A DNA stretch of 64,000 nucleotides, taken from Janthinobacterium lividum. Lineage in GTDB: Bacteria; Pseudomonadota; Gammaproteobacteria; Burkholderiales; Burkholderiaceae_D. Below the pieces are notes generated by a model, which saw only the letters and a list, made by a program, of their open reading frames with translations, had not been told where the DNA came from and searched no databases. The first letter of the stretch is position 1. Each line of letters opens with the position of its first letter. Made by a program: the position numbers and the translations under genes. Positions 37,828 through 46,821 of the stretch are shown piece after piece. Location: positions 5,952,001-6,016,000 of the forward strand of contig NZ_CP139976.1 in the NCBI RefSeq assembly GCF_034424625.1. The letters run 5' to 3'.

Positions 37828-38253
37828 ATGAAACGTCTGAAAGAACTCAATGGCAGCGCCGCCGAAGTCGAAGCGGCGTTCTACGATGCCTTGCACCGCG
37901 CCGACCTCGAAGCGCTGATGGCGCTATGGGCCGACGATGAAGAGATCGTCTGCATCCACCCGGGCGGCGCGCGCCTGATCGGCCACGCCGCCATCCGCGC
38001 CTCGTGGGAAACCATTTTGGCCGGCGGCGGCCTGCACATCGTGCCGGCGCAGCTGCATGAAACGCACAATCTGATGAGTTCAGTGCACACGGTGATCGAA
38101 GGCGTCACCCAGGAAGAAGGCGGTCCGGCGCATCTGCTGGCCACGAATGTGTATGTAAAAACGCCGCGCGGCTGGCGCATCGTGCTGCACCACGCCTCCA
38201 TCGCCCCCGGCGGCGCACCGGCCGACGCCGCAGGGACGCAGATCCTGCACTGA
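37828..38253 (+). CDS. NTF2-like / SnoaL-type nuclear transport factor 2 family protein
   Basis: The 141-residue protein has the NTF2-like cone fold features: an N-terminal helix (AAEVEAAFYDALHRADLEALMALWADDEEIVCIHPGG), GHAAIRASWETI, and a C-terminal strand block, LLATNVYVKTPRGWRIVLHHASIAP. Many such proteins are small-ligand binders of unknown role. The stop TGA overlaps the ATG of the YheT-like gene, so the two are translationally coupled. Confidence 0.88.
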   Translation: MKRLKELNGSAAEVEAAFYDALHRADLEALMALWADDEEIVCIHPGGARLIGHAAIRASWETILAGGGLHIVPAQLHETHNLMSSVHTVIEGVTQEEGGPAHLLATNVYVKTPRGWRIVLHHASIAPGGAPADAAGTQILH

Positions 38254-39290
38254 TGTCTTTGCCTCTTATCTACAACGCCCCCTACACCGCCCCGCTCTGG
38301 CTGCCTGGCGGCCACGCGCAGACGATTTATCCGGCCGTGTGCCTCGCCAAGCCGGCCGTGGCCTTCCGCCGTGAACGCTGGCAAGCGCCCGATGGCGACT
38401 TCGTCGACGTCGACCTGGTCGATGGCCAGCCGGGCCAGCCCTTCGTGGTGCTGTTCCACGGCCTGGAAGGCTCGTCGAACAGCCATTACGCGCGCGCCCT
38501 GATGGCCGAGGTGGCGGCGCGCGGCTGGTCGGGCGCCGTGCCGCATTTTCGCGGCTGCTCGGGCGAAGCGAACCTGGCGCCACGCTTCTACCATTCGGGC
38601 GACGCACAGGAAGTGGACTGGGTCGTGCGCACGCTGCGCCCGCGCGCCACGGGAAAATTTTACGCGGCCGGCGCGTCGCTGGGCGGCAATGCCCTGCTGT
38701 GCTGGCTGGGCCAGTCGCAGCACCAGGCCGATTTCATCGATGCGGCGGCGGCCGTGTCCGCCCCGCTGGACCTGGCGCAAGGGGGCAAGGCCCTGTCCTC
38801 CGGCGCCAACCGGCTCTACACGCGCATGTTCCTGAACACGCTCAAACCGAAATGCCTGGCCAAGCTGGAACAGTATCCCGGCCTGTTCGCGCGCGACGCC
38901 ATGCTGGCCGCGCGCGACTTGCACGCCTTCGACAATGTCGTCACGGCGCCCCTGCACGGCTACCGCGACGCCGACGATTACTGGCACCGCGCCAGCGCCA
39001 AGCACGTCTTGCACGACATCACCGTGCCGACCCTGGTGCTGAATGCGCAAAATGACCCCTTCCTGCCCGGGCGCTTCTTGCCGCGCAGCGCCGCGCCGCA
39101 GGTCACGCTCGAATATCCGCGCCACGGCGGCCACGTCGGCTTTGCCGCTGGCAAGTTGCCGGGAAGCACACGCTGGCTGCCGCAACGCCTGATCCATTTT
39201 TTTGAAGGCGGCAACACGGCGCCATCGGCACCGCAAACCTGTCACGCTGACGGCACGCGCACTCACACGGAAAACGCTACACATGGATGA
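38253..39290 (+). CDS. YheT-like alpha/beta hydrolase
   Basis: The 345-residue protein matches the YheT/EMB8 hydrolase family: LPGGHAQTIYPAV, FVDVDLVDG, LFHGLEGSSNSHYARALMAEVAARGWSGAVPHFRGCSGEAN, the nucleophile elbow AAGASLGGNALLCWLG, LNAQNDPFLP with acid Asp and HGGHVGF with catalytic His. The substrate is unknown. It overlaps the NTF2-like gene by one base and the DUF2946 gene by eight. Confidence 0.92.
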   Translation: MSLPLIYNAPYTAPLWLPGGHAQTIYPAVCLAKPAVAFRRERWQAPDGDFVDVDLVDGQPGQPFVVLFHGLEGSSNSHYARALMAEVAARGWSGAVPHFRGCSGEANLAPRFYHSGDAQEVDWVVRTLRPRATGKFYAAGASLGGNALLCWLGQSQHQADFIDAAAAVSAPLDLAQGGKALSSGANRLYTRMFLNTLKPKCLAKLEQYPGLFARDAMLAARDLHAFDNVVTAPLHGYRDADDYWHRASAKHVLHDITVPTLVLNAQNDPFLPGRFLPRSAAPQVTLEYPRHGGHVGFAAGKLPGSTRWLPQRLIHFFEGGNTAPSAPQTCHADGTRTHTENATHG

Positions 39291-39873
39291 ACTCGTCAAG
39301 CAGGCCCTGGCCAAATGGCCGAACGTGCCCCACTGCTACGGCTGGCTGGGCCTGGACGCGCGCGGCCACTGGCGCATGCGCGACCAGCATGCGCAACAGC
39401 AACAACTGCCAGGCGACAAGATCGCCCACGTGGCCCTGTTGGGATTTATCAACCGCAATTACGATCATGACGAACGCGGTTGCTGGTTTTTCCAGAACGG
39501 CCCACAGCGCGTGTATCTGAATCTGGAAGCGACGCCGTATATCGCCCGCAGCGACCCGCAGCACGGTTTTGTCTTGCAGACGGGTGCGCCTCTGGAACAG
39601 ATCGAGCAAGCGTATTGGTGCGATAACGGCGCGCTGATCCTGCGCCACGGCGACATCGTCGCGCAGGTCGATGACCGCGACATGGCCCAGGTGCTGCCCG
39701 CGCTGCGCCTCGACGGGCAAGCGGTGGGCGACGAAGCGCTGCTGGCCTGGCTGGAAGATGCGCAAGGCAATTTGATGTTATTGCATAACGGCAAGGAGAT
39801 TGCCGTGCAGCCGCTGGCCTATGCCAGCGTACCGCAGACCTTCGGCTTCCAGCAGGCGCCGCAAGCCGAATAA
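39283..39873 (+). CDS. DUF2946 family protein
   Basis: The 196-residue soluble protein has MDELVKQALAKWPNVPHCYGWLGLDARGHWRMRD and GFINRNYDHDERGCWFFQNGPQRVYLNLEATPYIAR, which I recall as the DUF2946 family of Burkholderiales. Its function is unknown. It is the third gene of the coupled NTF2-YheT-DUF2946 set, which suggests a common task. It ends three bases from the convergent BepA-like gene. Confidence 0.75.
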   Translation: MDELVKQALAKWPNVPHCYGWLGLDARGHWRMRDQHAQQQQLPGDKIAHVALLGFINRNYDHDERGCWFFQNGPQRVYLNLEATPYIARSDPQHGFVLQTGAPLEQIEQAYWCDNGALILRHGDIVAQVDDRDMAQVLPALRLDGQAVGDEALLAWLEDAQGNLMLLHNGKEIAVQPLAYASVPQTFGFQQAPQAE

Positions 39874-39876
39874 GAG

Positions 39877-41556
39877 TCAGCCCTTCTGGTCCTTGATCTG
39901 TTCGCGGCGCTTTTCCTGCAGCTCGCGCTCGCGCGCATCGATCACGGCCTGGTCATAAAAAGTCGCGTCCGTCGACTTGCGGGCGATCGTCAGCTGGTCC
40001 AGCGCGGCCATGGTGGCGCCCTGCAGCACGTAGGATTCGGCCAGCGCCATGTGCTGCAAGGTCATCTTGCCCTGGTCCGCATAGGCTTTCGCCAATAAAT
40101 CGTAGAGTTCCGGCTCTTCCTTGTAGAGCTGCACCTGCTCGCGCAGATACAGGGTGGATTGCTCCAGCTTGCCGGCAGCCATCAGCGCTTCCGCATACTG
40201 GTGGGCAATGCCGCGCGAGAGAGGAAACTGCTGGCGCGCAGCGTCCGCCGCCTTCAGGGCCTGTTGCGCCACTTCCTTCTTTTGCGCCGGCATCAACAGC
40301 ACTTCCAGCGCCATCGCCGCCAGCAGGGAATTGGGGTCCTGCGTGCCGCCCGAGGTAAACACGTTCGGCCCGGCCGGCTGGTGCAGGGCCGCATTGGCCG
40401 CATCGAGTTCCTTTTGCGCCTCCGCCGGCTTGCCCTGCTTGACGGCAACGAAAGACAAGCCATAGTGGGCGGCCGTCACCTGGAAGCGGCTTTGCTGTTC
40501 CAGCTGCGTCTTGAAGACGGCCTTGGCGTTCAACAGGCCTTGCACGCTTTCATCCTGCAGCACGCGGGCGCGGGCCCGGGCCAGGTGAAAACTCAGGCTG
40601 TCCGCACGCTGCTTGTAGGGCTGTTCGCGGATGCGCGCCTGGATGTCGGCGATGCGTTCCGTCGTCAGCGGGTGGGTCTGCAGGTAGGCGGGCATCAGGT
40701 CGCTGTAAGAGCGGCTGGCCGCCTGCATGCGGCCGAAGAAGGCCACCATGCCGGTGGTATCGAAACCGGCCTCGCCCATGATCTGGAAGCCGATGCGGTC
40801 CGCCTCGCGTTCGGCGTCGCGGCCAAAATTGAGCTGGCGCTGGATGGCCAGGCCCTGGCCGGCGGCAAACACGCCCATCGCCACGTCGCCGCCTGCCCGT
40901 GAAGCGAGCGCCGCCAGCAGCATGGCCGCCAGCGGCATCAGGGCATCCTGGCGCTGCTGGCCCAGCATGCGCGCGATATGGCGCTGCGCCACATGGCCGA
41001 TCTCGTGCGACAGCACGGAAGCCAGTTCCGCCTCCGTTTGCGCCGCCAGCACCAGGGCCGAGTGCACGCCGATGAAGCCGCCCGGCAAGGCAAACGCGTT
41101 CAGCTGAGGGTCGCGCACGGCAAAGAAGAAATAGTCGTAATTCGTTTCGCCGCGCACGCTGGGGCGCGCCGCCACGAGGGCGTTGCCGAAGGTATTCAGG
41201 TATTCCAGCAAGGGCGCATCGTCGAGGTAGTCGCGGTCGCCGCGGATGCCGCGCATGATTTCCTCGCCGATCTTGCGCTCCATCGCCGGCGACAGGTCTT
41301 CGCGCGACGTGTCGCCCAGGTTCGGCAGGTTCGGCGCCGGCGGCACGGCCAGCGGCGTCCAGCTGCTGGCCGGCTTGGCGGACACGCTGGCAGCCGGCGC
41401 CGCTGGCGCGGAGGTATAGGTTTGCGCCAGCGCACAGGGCGCAGCGAAACAGAGGGCGGCCAGCACCGACGCGCGCCGTGAGCCGCGCAGCCATGCCGCA
41501 GCGGCGTTTTCAAGGACGATCGGAAGGGAAGTTTTTGAATTCACGGGTGCTATCAT
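39877..41556 (-). CDS. M48 metalloprotease with TPR domain, BepA-like
   Basis: The protein has a signal segment ([17 protein letters not shown]), an M48 protease domain with [12 protein letters not shown] (HExxH near residue 184) and the third-ligand helix [17 protein letters not shown], then a TPR-rich C-terminal half of about 250 residues. This layout is that of BepA/YfgC, a periplasmic protease and chaperone for LptD and the BAM complex. The ATG at 41556 is chosen; a GTG at 41544 is close and the frame is open further upstream. It is convergent with DUF2946 and divergent from moaC. Confidence 0.88.
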   Translation of the reverse strand: MIAPVNSKTSLPIVLENAAAAWLRGSRRASVLAALCFAAPCALAQTYTSAPAAPAASVSAKPASSWTPLAVPPAPNLPNLGDTSREDLSPAMERKIGEEIMRGIRGDRDYLDDAPLLEYLNTFGNALVAARPSVRGETNYDYFFFAVRDPQLNAFALPGGFIGVHSALVLAAQTEAELASVLSHEIGHVAQRHIARMLGQQRQDALMPLAAMLLAALASRAGGDVAMGVFAAGQGLAIQRQLNFGRDAEREADRIGFQIMGEAGFDTTGMVAFFGRMQAASRSYSDLMPAYLQTHPLTTERIADIQARIREQPYKQRADSLSFHLARARARVLQDESVQGLLNAKAVFKTQLEQQSRFQVTAAHYGLSFVAVKQGKPAEAQKELDAANAALHQPAGPNVFTSGGTQDPNSLLAAMALEVLLMPAQKKEVAQQALKAADAARQQFPLSRGIAHQYAEALMAAGKLEQSTLYLREQVQLYKEEPELYDLLAKAYADQGKMTLQHMALAESYVLQGATMAALDQLTIARKSTDATFYDQAVIDARERELQEKRREQIKDQKG

Positions 41557-41662
41557 ACCTTGTTCGCGGCCCCCATTCCCACGCACCAAGCATGCGCCAT
41601 GCCAGTGGCATGACGTCGTGGTCCGGCGTGCCGCGCCCCCACCCCTCACCTATTTTGACGCC

Positions 41663-42169
41663 ATGACAACAGCAGACAAGCAAGCCCCCGCCGGGGAACT
41701 GACCCATTTCGACGCCACGGGCCAGGCCCATATGGTGGACGTGGGCAGCAAGGAAGACACGCGCCGTAGCGCCGTGGCCGCCGGCACCATCCGCATGCAG
41801 CCCGCCACCCTGGCATTGATTATTTCCGGCACCGCCAAGAAAGGCGACGTGCTGGGCATCGCCCGCATCGCCGCCATCATGGGCGCCAAACGCACCAGCG
41901 ACCTGATTCCCCTGTGCCACCCGCTGGCCCTGACGCGCGTCACCGTCGATTTTGAAGTGGACGAAGCGGCCAACAGCGTGCACTGCCGCGCCCAAGTCGA
42001 CACGACGGGCAAGACGGGCGTGGAAATGGAAGCGCTCACTTCCGTGCAGATCGGTTTATTGACGATCTACGACATGTGCAAGGCCGTCGACCGGGGCATG
42101 GTCATGACGAATGTGCGCGTGCTGGAAAAGCATGGCGGCAAGTCGGGCGATTGGACTGCGGCCGTGTGA
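41663..42169 (+). CDS. moaC: Cyclic pyranopterin monophosphate synthase MoaC
   Basis: MoaC acts in the first part of molybdenum cofactor synthesis with MoaA. The 168-residue protein has [89 protein letters not shown] and KHGGKSGDW, with catalytic Lys and Asp in the last blocks. The 3' third (from 42008) is almost exactly repeated at 43799-43945, so this gene's end may be recombinant. Confidence 0.96.
   Translation: MTTADKQAPAGELTHFDATGQAHMVDVGSKEDTRRSAVAAGTIRMQPATLALIISGTAKKGDVLGIARIAAIMGAKRTSDLIPLCHPLALTRVTVDFEVDEAANSVHCRAQVDTTGKTGVEMEALTSVQIGLLTIYDMCKAVDRGMVMTNVRVLEKHGGKSGDWTAAV
42008..42154 (+). repeat. Direct repeat, left copy (moaC 3' end)
   Basis: A 147-base segment of the moaC coding sequence matches 43799-43945 with only two differences, both silent (near positions 42056 and 42059). 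The two copies flank 1.6 kb of low-GC DNA. After this block the last four codons differ: TAAV here, HAEV in the right copy. Confidence 0.93.
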
Positions 42170-42340
42170 GTCCCAGCGGCAAGCCACGAGTTGAGTACGC
42201 AGCACCGTCAAGGCGTTAGCTTGGCGGCCAGATGCACGCAGGCAGATGCATGGCACTTCCCATGAAAAGAGCCAGGACCACTAACGCCATGGCGTGTATC
42301 GCCTGGCTAAGGGCACAGGGGCGCTGCCTTCATGCAGATG

Positions 42341-43273
42341 TCATTCAAGAGCAGCTTTCACCGAATCGAGCCACATCGACGCCATTCTTTCTTGTCCTTT
42401 TTCGGTGAAATGACAAGCATCAAACCTGTACTCATCACCCAGCAAATTAGTGTTTGGTCCAGGATAACGCTTCAAATGAGGAGCATTGCCAAATACTAAT
42501 TGAGCAGACTCGATATTACGGTCATATGCCATCCCGCAACGCGAATGAACGGCAATCATCCAGCGGTTTACCTTGACTTTACTATTGACGTAGTCAATTA
42601 CCTCACCCAATCGTCGCACATATAAATCCTTATCTGTACCAAAATCCGAGGAACCCTGGTGCCAAAACGCAAAATCAAATTTAATTTCTTGCGCCTGGAT
42701 TAATCCGATTGCACTGTTGAGTTTTCCAAATGCCACGCCACCTGCCTGCCAATCCGACACTTTGGTTCCCCCCACGCCGATCGGCATGAAAATCACTTTA
42801 CGCGCGATACCGGCTCCAATCAGCTTTTTCCCCAGCGGCATCCACATTGATCCATTCTTACAATCGGCCCACTCAAAGGGATCGCTTGCGATTTTTATCA
42901 CGCCATCTTTACCAACCTGCAATACATTATCCACAGCAGGATAAACATGTTCATTGCAATTCGACGATATCGATTGACCGATGACCAAAATTCGTAGTTC
43001 GGGCAAGGGATCAGGAATAACGGGGGTGACGGGAATGACTGGGATGATTGGTGGGACCGGGGTGACTGGGATGACCGGGGTAACCGGGATCACCGGCGTG
43101 ACCGGCGTGACAGGCGGAACGGGGGTGACGGGGGTAACGGGAATAATTACAGGTGCGTCAGGCGCACTGCCAGTACCGCCGCCGCATGCGGCAATTACCA
43201 AAATACAAGATAGCCCGAGAAGATACTTAAACAAACGAAGATTTTTCATCATTGAAGTCATGTTGACATCCAT
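42341..43273 (-). CDS. Lipoprotein with Pro-Val-Thr stalk and SASA-type esterase domain
   Basis: The 310-residue protein has a lipobox signal ending in VIAAC (Cys30), a stalk of P-V-T/I/P triplets (residues about 41-88), then an SGNH domain of the sialate O-acetylesterase type. Catalytic blocks are [15 protein letters not shown] (Ser near 101), [24 protein letters not shown] and [13 protein letters not shown] with the Asp/His pair. It may deacetylate surface sugars, but the substrate is unknown. ATGs at 43249/43252 give a more typical lipoprotein signal length than 43273. GC is clearly lower than in neighbours and the gene lies between duplicated moaC ends, so recent transfer is likely. Confidence 0.82.
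   Translation of the reverse strand: MDVNMTSMMKNLRLFKYLLGLSCILVIAACGGGTGSAPDAPVIIPVTPVTPVPPVTPVTPVIPVTPVIPVTPVPPIIPVIPVTPVIPDPLPELRILVIGQSISSNCNEHVYPAVDNVLQVGKDGVIKIASDPFEWADCKNGSMWMPLGKKLIGAGIARKVIFMPIGVGGTKVSDWQAGGVAFGKLNSAIGLIQAQEIKFDFAFWHQGSSDFGTDKDLYVRRLGEVIDYVNSKVKVNRWMIAVHSRCGMAYDRNIESAQLVFGNAPHLKRYPGPNTNLLGDEYRFDACHFTEKGQERMASMWLDSVKAALE
43012..43149. repeat. Nine-base tandem repeats coding a P-V-T stalk
   Basis: Imperfect 9-base units (GGGGTGACC-like on the plus strand) are tandemly arrayed and translate on the minus strand to Pro-Val-Thr/Ile/Pro triplets between the lipid anchor and esterase domain. Copy number probably varies by slippage. Confidence 0.8.
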
Positions 43274-43798
43274 AGAAAAACATCACGTCTGGCGCATACG
43301 GTGTTCGCAGGCGTCCACATTCAGGTCATCTTCCATGCAGCATGGATGAAGGGGATATTGCTCATACATCTCAGAAAGCACTAACAACACTCAATGAAAT
43401 ATATCGAATAAAAAAACGCTCGTTATTGAGAAAAATCGAAAGATATGTCTTATAGGAAAAAATGGCATTGCTGTCTTCACATGAATCCATGAAAAATACT
43501 AAAACAGCAATAGAATAGAAGGTGGCAAGTAATAAGCAGGAAGGGTGGGACTTGCAGACTTGCAGACTTGTTACGCACTTGATAAGCAAGGCAGCGGCTG
43601 CGAATAGCTGATAATCCACTGCATCAGCAACAACTTCAAATCACCAACAAGGCATTGACCAAAAGCCGTCATCAATACATGAATCAGTACACTTCATGAA
43701 TCGGAAATCTATGGCAGGAAAACAAAAAGATGCTATATACATAGTCTGCCAAGCGTACCTGGCACTCAGTACCTTTAAGCGTCAAGGTGAATATCACA
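43274..43798. other. AT-rich stretch without a convincing gene
   Basis: This 525-base stretch is visibly richer in A and T than the rest of the window. Only short open frames occur (for example 43371-43619 on the minus strand, GTG start), none with a ribosome site or a recognisable family. It is part of the insertion between the two moaC ends and should hold the promoter of the lipoprotein gene. Confidence 0.6.
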
Positions 43799-43960
43799 GG
43801 CAAGACGGGCGTGGAAATGGAAGCGCTCACTTCCGTGCAGATCGGCTTGTTGACGATCTACGACATGTGCAAGGCCGTCGACCGGGGCATGGTCATGACG
43901 AATGTGCGCGTGCTGGAAAAGCATGGCGGCAAGTCGGGCGATTGGCACGCCGAGGTGTGA
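43799..43960 (+). pseudogene. moaC 3' fragment (duplicate)
   Basis: This in-frame fragment encodes the last 53 residues of MoaC ([18 protein letters not shown]... to GDWHAEV) and a proper stop. It lacks the first two thirds of the gene and has a stop codon not far upstream at 43742. It is the right-hand copy of the direct repeat at 42008-42154. A few codons before the match (VKVNIT) also look MoaC-like, so the true homology may start slightly earlier. It is convergent with the next gene and is probably the remnant of the ancestral moaC end. Confidence 0.9.
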
Positions 43961-44341
43961 TTATTTTGCCTGGCGCGCAGGATGGAGCTTGACGCGGCGC
44001 AAGTCGCGCAGCAGCCAGGCGCCACACAGCAGGCATAGCGCGATGACGGCCACGGACAGGGGTAAGTGGAACTGTTCCAGCCCCGCCAGCGCAAAGCCCG
44101 CGTGGATCAGACACGTTCCCACCCCCAGCACGGCGCATACTGCCGCATAGCGGGACGCGTGTCTGGTGTTCAGCAACACATGCCGGTAACCGGCCAGCAC
44201 CACGGCAATCGCCGCCAGGTTAAACACGAGAAAACCCTGCACGCCGCCCGGCACATGAAACATCTCCCACTCTTTCCAGTAGGCAGCGTCGATTTGATGC
44301 AGGATCAGGAACAACATGGTCCAGAAGTAGCTGCGTTGCAT
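43961..44341 (-). CDS. Small integral membrane protein, DUF6713-like
   Basis: The 126-residue protein has four hydrophobic helices and the N-terminal features SYFWTMLFLILHQIDAAYWKEWEMFHVPGGVQGFLVFNLAAI, which I recall as the DUF6713 family. Its role is unknown. Its stop abuts the stop of the moaC fragment, giving the likely original moaC/DUF6713 convergent order. The ATG at 44341 is chosen over upstream starts because the conserved part begins there. Confidence 0.65.
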   Translation of the reverse strand: MQRSYFWTMLFLILHQIDAAYWKEWEMFHVPGGVQGFLVFNLAAIAVVLAGYRHVLLNTRHASRYAAVCAVLGVGTCLIHAGFALAGLEQFHLPLSVAVIALCLLCGAWLLRDLRRVKLHPARQAK

Positions 44342-44504
44342 AAGGTTTACGTTCGTCAATATTGACGCAATTGTAAAGCCTGAACCGCGTACCTGCACCT
44401 GCGCATGGCATTTTTCGATGCCAATATGAATTTCATTGATATAAATGCTTTTTCATCAAGAAATCATGCATACTGCGAGTCGTCCATATCCAGATGAGCA
44501 TCGC

Positions 44505-45227
44505 ATGACAAGCAACAAGCCCGCCGCGGAAAGCAAGCTCCAGGACTTCGAATTCGAGGCCATGAATCTGCAGGTGGGGGGACGCATCCAGTTCATCACG
44601 CACCGCACCATCAAACCCATCCAGCATTTCTCGACCGTGATCGGCTATGTGAAAGACGAGTACCTGATCGTCAAGATTCCCATGGAAAACGGCGCGTCCA
44701 TCGTCCTCAACGAAGGTGACAAGCTGACCATCCGCGTATTTTCCGGCGTCACCGTCTGTTCGTTTTCCTGCAGCGTGCTGCGCATCTTTGGCCGCCCCCT
44801 CAATTATGTCCACCTGAGCTTTCCCGACGCCATCCAGGGCACCAGCCTGCGCACAGCCATGCGCGTGAAAGTGGAAATTCCGGCGCAGCTCAGCTATCGC
44901 GACGTGGCGGCCGTGCCCGTGTTCATCGTCAACCTCAGCGTCTCGGGCGCGCTGATCGAGGCGCCCAGCATGCTCACGCCCGATGACGAAGGCGTGGCAC
45001 TGAGCTTTACCCTGCTGGTGCAGCCGAACAAGCACCAGATGCGCGTCAACACGCGCGCCCGCATCCAGAACGTCAGCGTGGGCAAACCGTCGAATGGCCA
45101 TGCCGCCGGCGTGGCGGAAATCTATACGTATGGCGTGCAATTCATCGATCTGGAACCGACCCACTACACCCTGCTGCAAAACCTCACCTATGAAGCGCTG
45201 ATCGCGGACCGGCAAAAAATCGTCTGA
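44505..45227 (+). CDS. YcgR-like PilZ domain protein
   Basis: The 240-residue protein has an N-terminal YcgR-type domain (LQVGGRIQFITHRTIKPIQHFSTVIGYVKDEYLIVKIP, residues about 20-60) and a C-terminal PilZ domain with the c-di-GMP motifs RTAMR (RxxxR) and NLSVSG (NxSxxG). YcgR proteins slow flagellar motors when c-di-GMP is bound. No flagellar genes are adjacent, so the target could differ. In-frame ATGs at 44445 and 44466 are alternative starts. It links to the c-di-GMP enzymes elsewhere in the window. Confidence 0.88.
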   Translation: MTSNKPAAESKLQDFEFEAMNLQVGGRIQFITHRTIKPIQHFSTVIGYVKDEYLIVKIPMENGASIVLNEGDKLTIRVFSGVTVCSFSCSVLRIFGRPLNYVHLSFPDAIQGTSLRTAMRVKVEIPAQLSYRDVAAVPVFIVNLSVSGALIEAPSMLTPDDEGVALSFTLLVQPNKHQMRVNTRARIQNVSVGKPSNGHAAGVAEIYTYGVQFIDLEPTHYTLLQNLTYEALIADRQKIV

Positions 45228-45248
45228 CGCTGGCGCGGCAGGCGCCAC

Positions 45249-45713
45249 TTACAGCGTCGGCGTCACCTCGGGAATGTTGTTTTTGGTAATCGCTTCCTTC
45301 GCCGCCGGATTCGTCACGGTGGTGCTATTGAACCAGGTCAGGCTGCTCGTCCCCGACTTCATGGTCATCGTCACGGTTTGTCCACCGATACCCGTGCCCA
45401 GGTCGGACGCCAGGGTCAGCACGATATCGCCCTTGTCCACTGTGGCGCTGGCCACTTCGCGCGTGGCACTGAACACGGGGATGGCGCTGGGCACGGCCTG
45501 GGTGGGGGTGCTGCAGGCGGTAGCCAGCCCGCCGTTTTCCTGCACGCACAGGGCCACGGCCGTTTTCAAGGGGGCAGCGGCCGCCAGCACATTGCTGACC
45601 TTGGCCCGCATCGTGTAGTCGCCATATTGGGGAATGGCCACGGCCGCCAGGATGCCGGCGATGGCCACCACGATCATCAGCTCTATCAGGGTAAATCCGC
45701 TTTGCGCGCGCAT
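45249..45713 (-). CDS. pilA: Type IV major pilin-like protein
   Basis: The 154-residue prepilin has the class III signal [43 protein letters not shown]. PilD would cut after the Gly, and Glu5 of the mature chain is present. A globular domain with Cys in [20 protein letters not shown] follows, possibly a disulfide. GGAGG five bases before the ATG fixes the start. Only this single pilin gene is present here; the assembly genes are elsewhere. It lies downstream of sucCD, beyond a terminator. Confidence 0.94.
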   Translation of the reverse strand: MRAQSGFTLIELMIVVAIAGILAAVAIPQYGDYTMRAKVSNVLAAAAPLKTAVALCVQENGGLATACSTPTQAVPSAIPVFSATREVASATVDKGDIVLTLASDLGTGIGGQTVTMTMKSGTSSLTWFNSTTVTNPAAKEAITKNNIPEVTPTL

Positions 45714-45875
45714 CGTATCCTCCCATTGTGCGTTGCTCACGCCGTGCATGGTGCAAGCGCCATGCCAGCGGCGCGCCCGGGCAGCGGCGGCGCACGTGGA
45801 AAGAAAAGCGACGCATTTGGGCCGTATCCGACCAGCGCCGTCCCCCCGGGCCGGGAATCGGCCTGTCTTGCGGAC

Positions 45876-45903
45876 AAAAAAAAGGAGCCGAAGCTCCTTT
45901 TTT
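45876..45903 (-). terminator. Rho-independent terminator after sucD
   Basis: The hairpin GGAGC-CGAA-GCTCC has an A-run on one side and a T-run on the other, 24 bases past the sucD stop. It separates the sucCD operon from the pilin gene in the same direction. Confidence 0.9.
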
Positions 45904-45926
45904 GTACTGCTATGACCAGGCTGGAA

Positions 45927-46808
45927 TTACAGCATGGCTTTCAGCAGACGCGCCATTTCCGACGGGTTTTTGGTCACGGTGATGCCGCAAGCTTCCATGA
46001 TTTCCAGCTTGGCTTGTGCCGTATCGGCACCGCCCGAGATCAGCGCGCCGGCGTGGCCCATGCGCTTGCCTGGAGGAGCGGTTACGCCAGCGATGAAGCC
46101 GACGACCGGTTTTTTCATGTTGTCTTTGATCCAATAAGCCGCGTTGGCTTCGTCCGGACCGCCGATTTCGCCGATCATGATGACCGCGTCGGTATCTGGA
46201 TCATCATTGAACATCTTCATGATGTCGATGTGCTTCAGACCGTTGATCGGGTCGCCGCCGATGCCGACTGCCGACGATTGGCCCAGGCCCAGCGCGGTCA
46301 GCTGACCCACTGCTTCATAGGTCAGGGTGCCCGAACGCGACACCACGCCGATACGGCCTTTTTTATGGATGTGGCCTGGCATGATGCCGATCTTGATTTC
46401 GTCTGGCGTGATCAAGCCTGGGCAGTTAGGGCCCAGCAGCAAGGTTTTGCTGTTGGCTTTAGCCATGCGGTCTTTCAGGGCCATCATGTCACGCACAGGA
46501 ATGCCTTCGGTGATGCAAATGGCCAGATCCATTTCAGCTTCGACAGCTTCCCAGATCGCCGCTGCCGCGCCTGCTGGCGGTACGTAGATCACGGAAACAT
46601 TGGCGCCGGTTTCTTTTTTCGCTTCGGTAACGTTAGCGAAAATAGGAATGCCTTCGAAATCTTCGCCGGCTTTCTTCGGGTTCACGCCTGCCACGAAGGC
46701 AGCTTTGCCGTTCGCGTAGTCGCGGCAACCGCGGGTGTGGAACTGGCCGGTCTTGCCGGTGATCCCTTGGGTAACGACTTTGGTATCTTTATTGATCAGA
46801 ATGGACAT
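45927..46808 (-). CDS. sucD: Succinyl-CoA synthetase alpha subunit
   Basis: SucD binds CoA and carries the phosphohistidine of the TCA-cycle enzyme that interconverts succinyl-CoA and succinate. The 293 residues have TKVVTQGITGKTGQFHTRGCRDYG-like, GVNPKKAGEDFEGIPIF, YVPPAGAAAAI, CITEGIPVRDM, GPNCPGLITP, SRSGTLTYEAV, GGDPINGLKHIDIMKMF and the phospho-His block GKRMGHAGALISGG. It follows sucC by 13 bases. Confidence 0.98.
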   Translation of the reverse strand: MSILINKDTKVVTQGITGKTGQFHTRGCRDYANGKAAFVAGVNPKKAGEDFEGIPIFANVTEAKKETGANVSVIYVPPAGAAAAIWEAVEAEMDLAICITEGIPVRDMMALKDRMAKANSKTLLLGPNCPGLITPDEIKIGIMPGHIHKKGRIGVVSRSGTLTYEAVGQLTALGLGQSSAVGIGGDPINGLKHIDIMKMFNDDPDTDAVIMIGEIGGPDEANAAYWIKDNMKKPVVGFIAGVTAPPGKRMGHAGALISGGADTAQAKLEIMEACGITVTKNPSEMARLLKAML

Positions 46809-46821
46809 GTTGATTCCTTAA

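Noticed and set aside
42212..42288. Possible integron attC-like site downstream of moaC
   Set aside because: GGCGTTAG and CTAACGCC form inverted ends 77 bases apart, but the order (GTT first, AAC last) is the reverse of an attC, the core does not fit GTTRRRY, and no integrase or cassette array is present.
43371..43619. 82-codon frame in the AT-rich stretch
   Set aside because: It has a GTG start with no ribosome site, no recognisable family and unusual composition; it is likely to be open by chance in AT-rich DNA.
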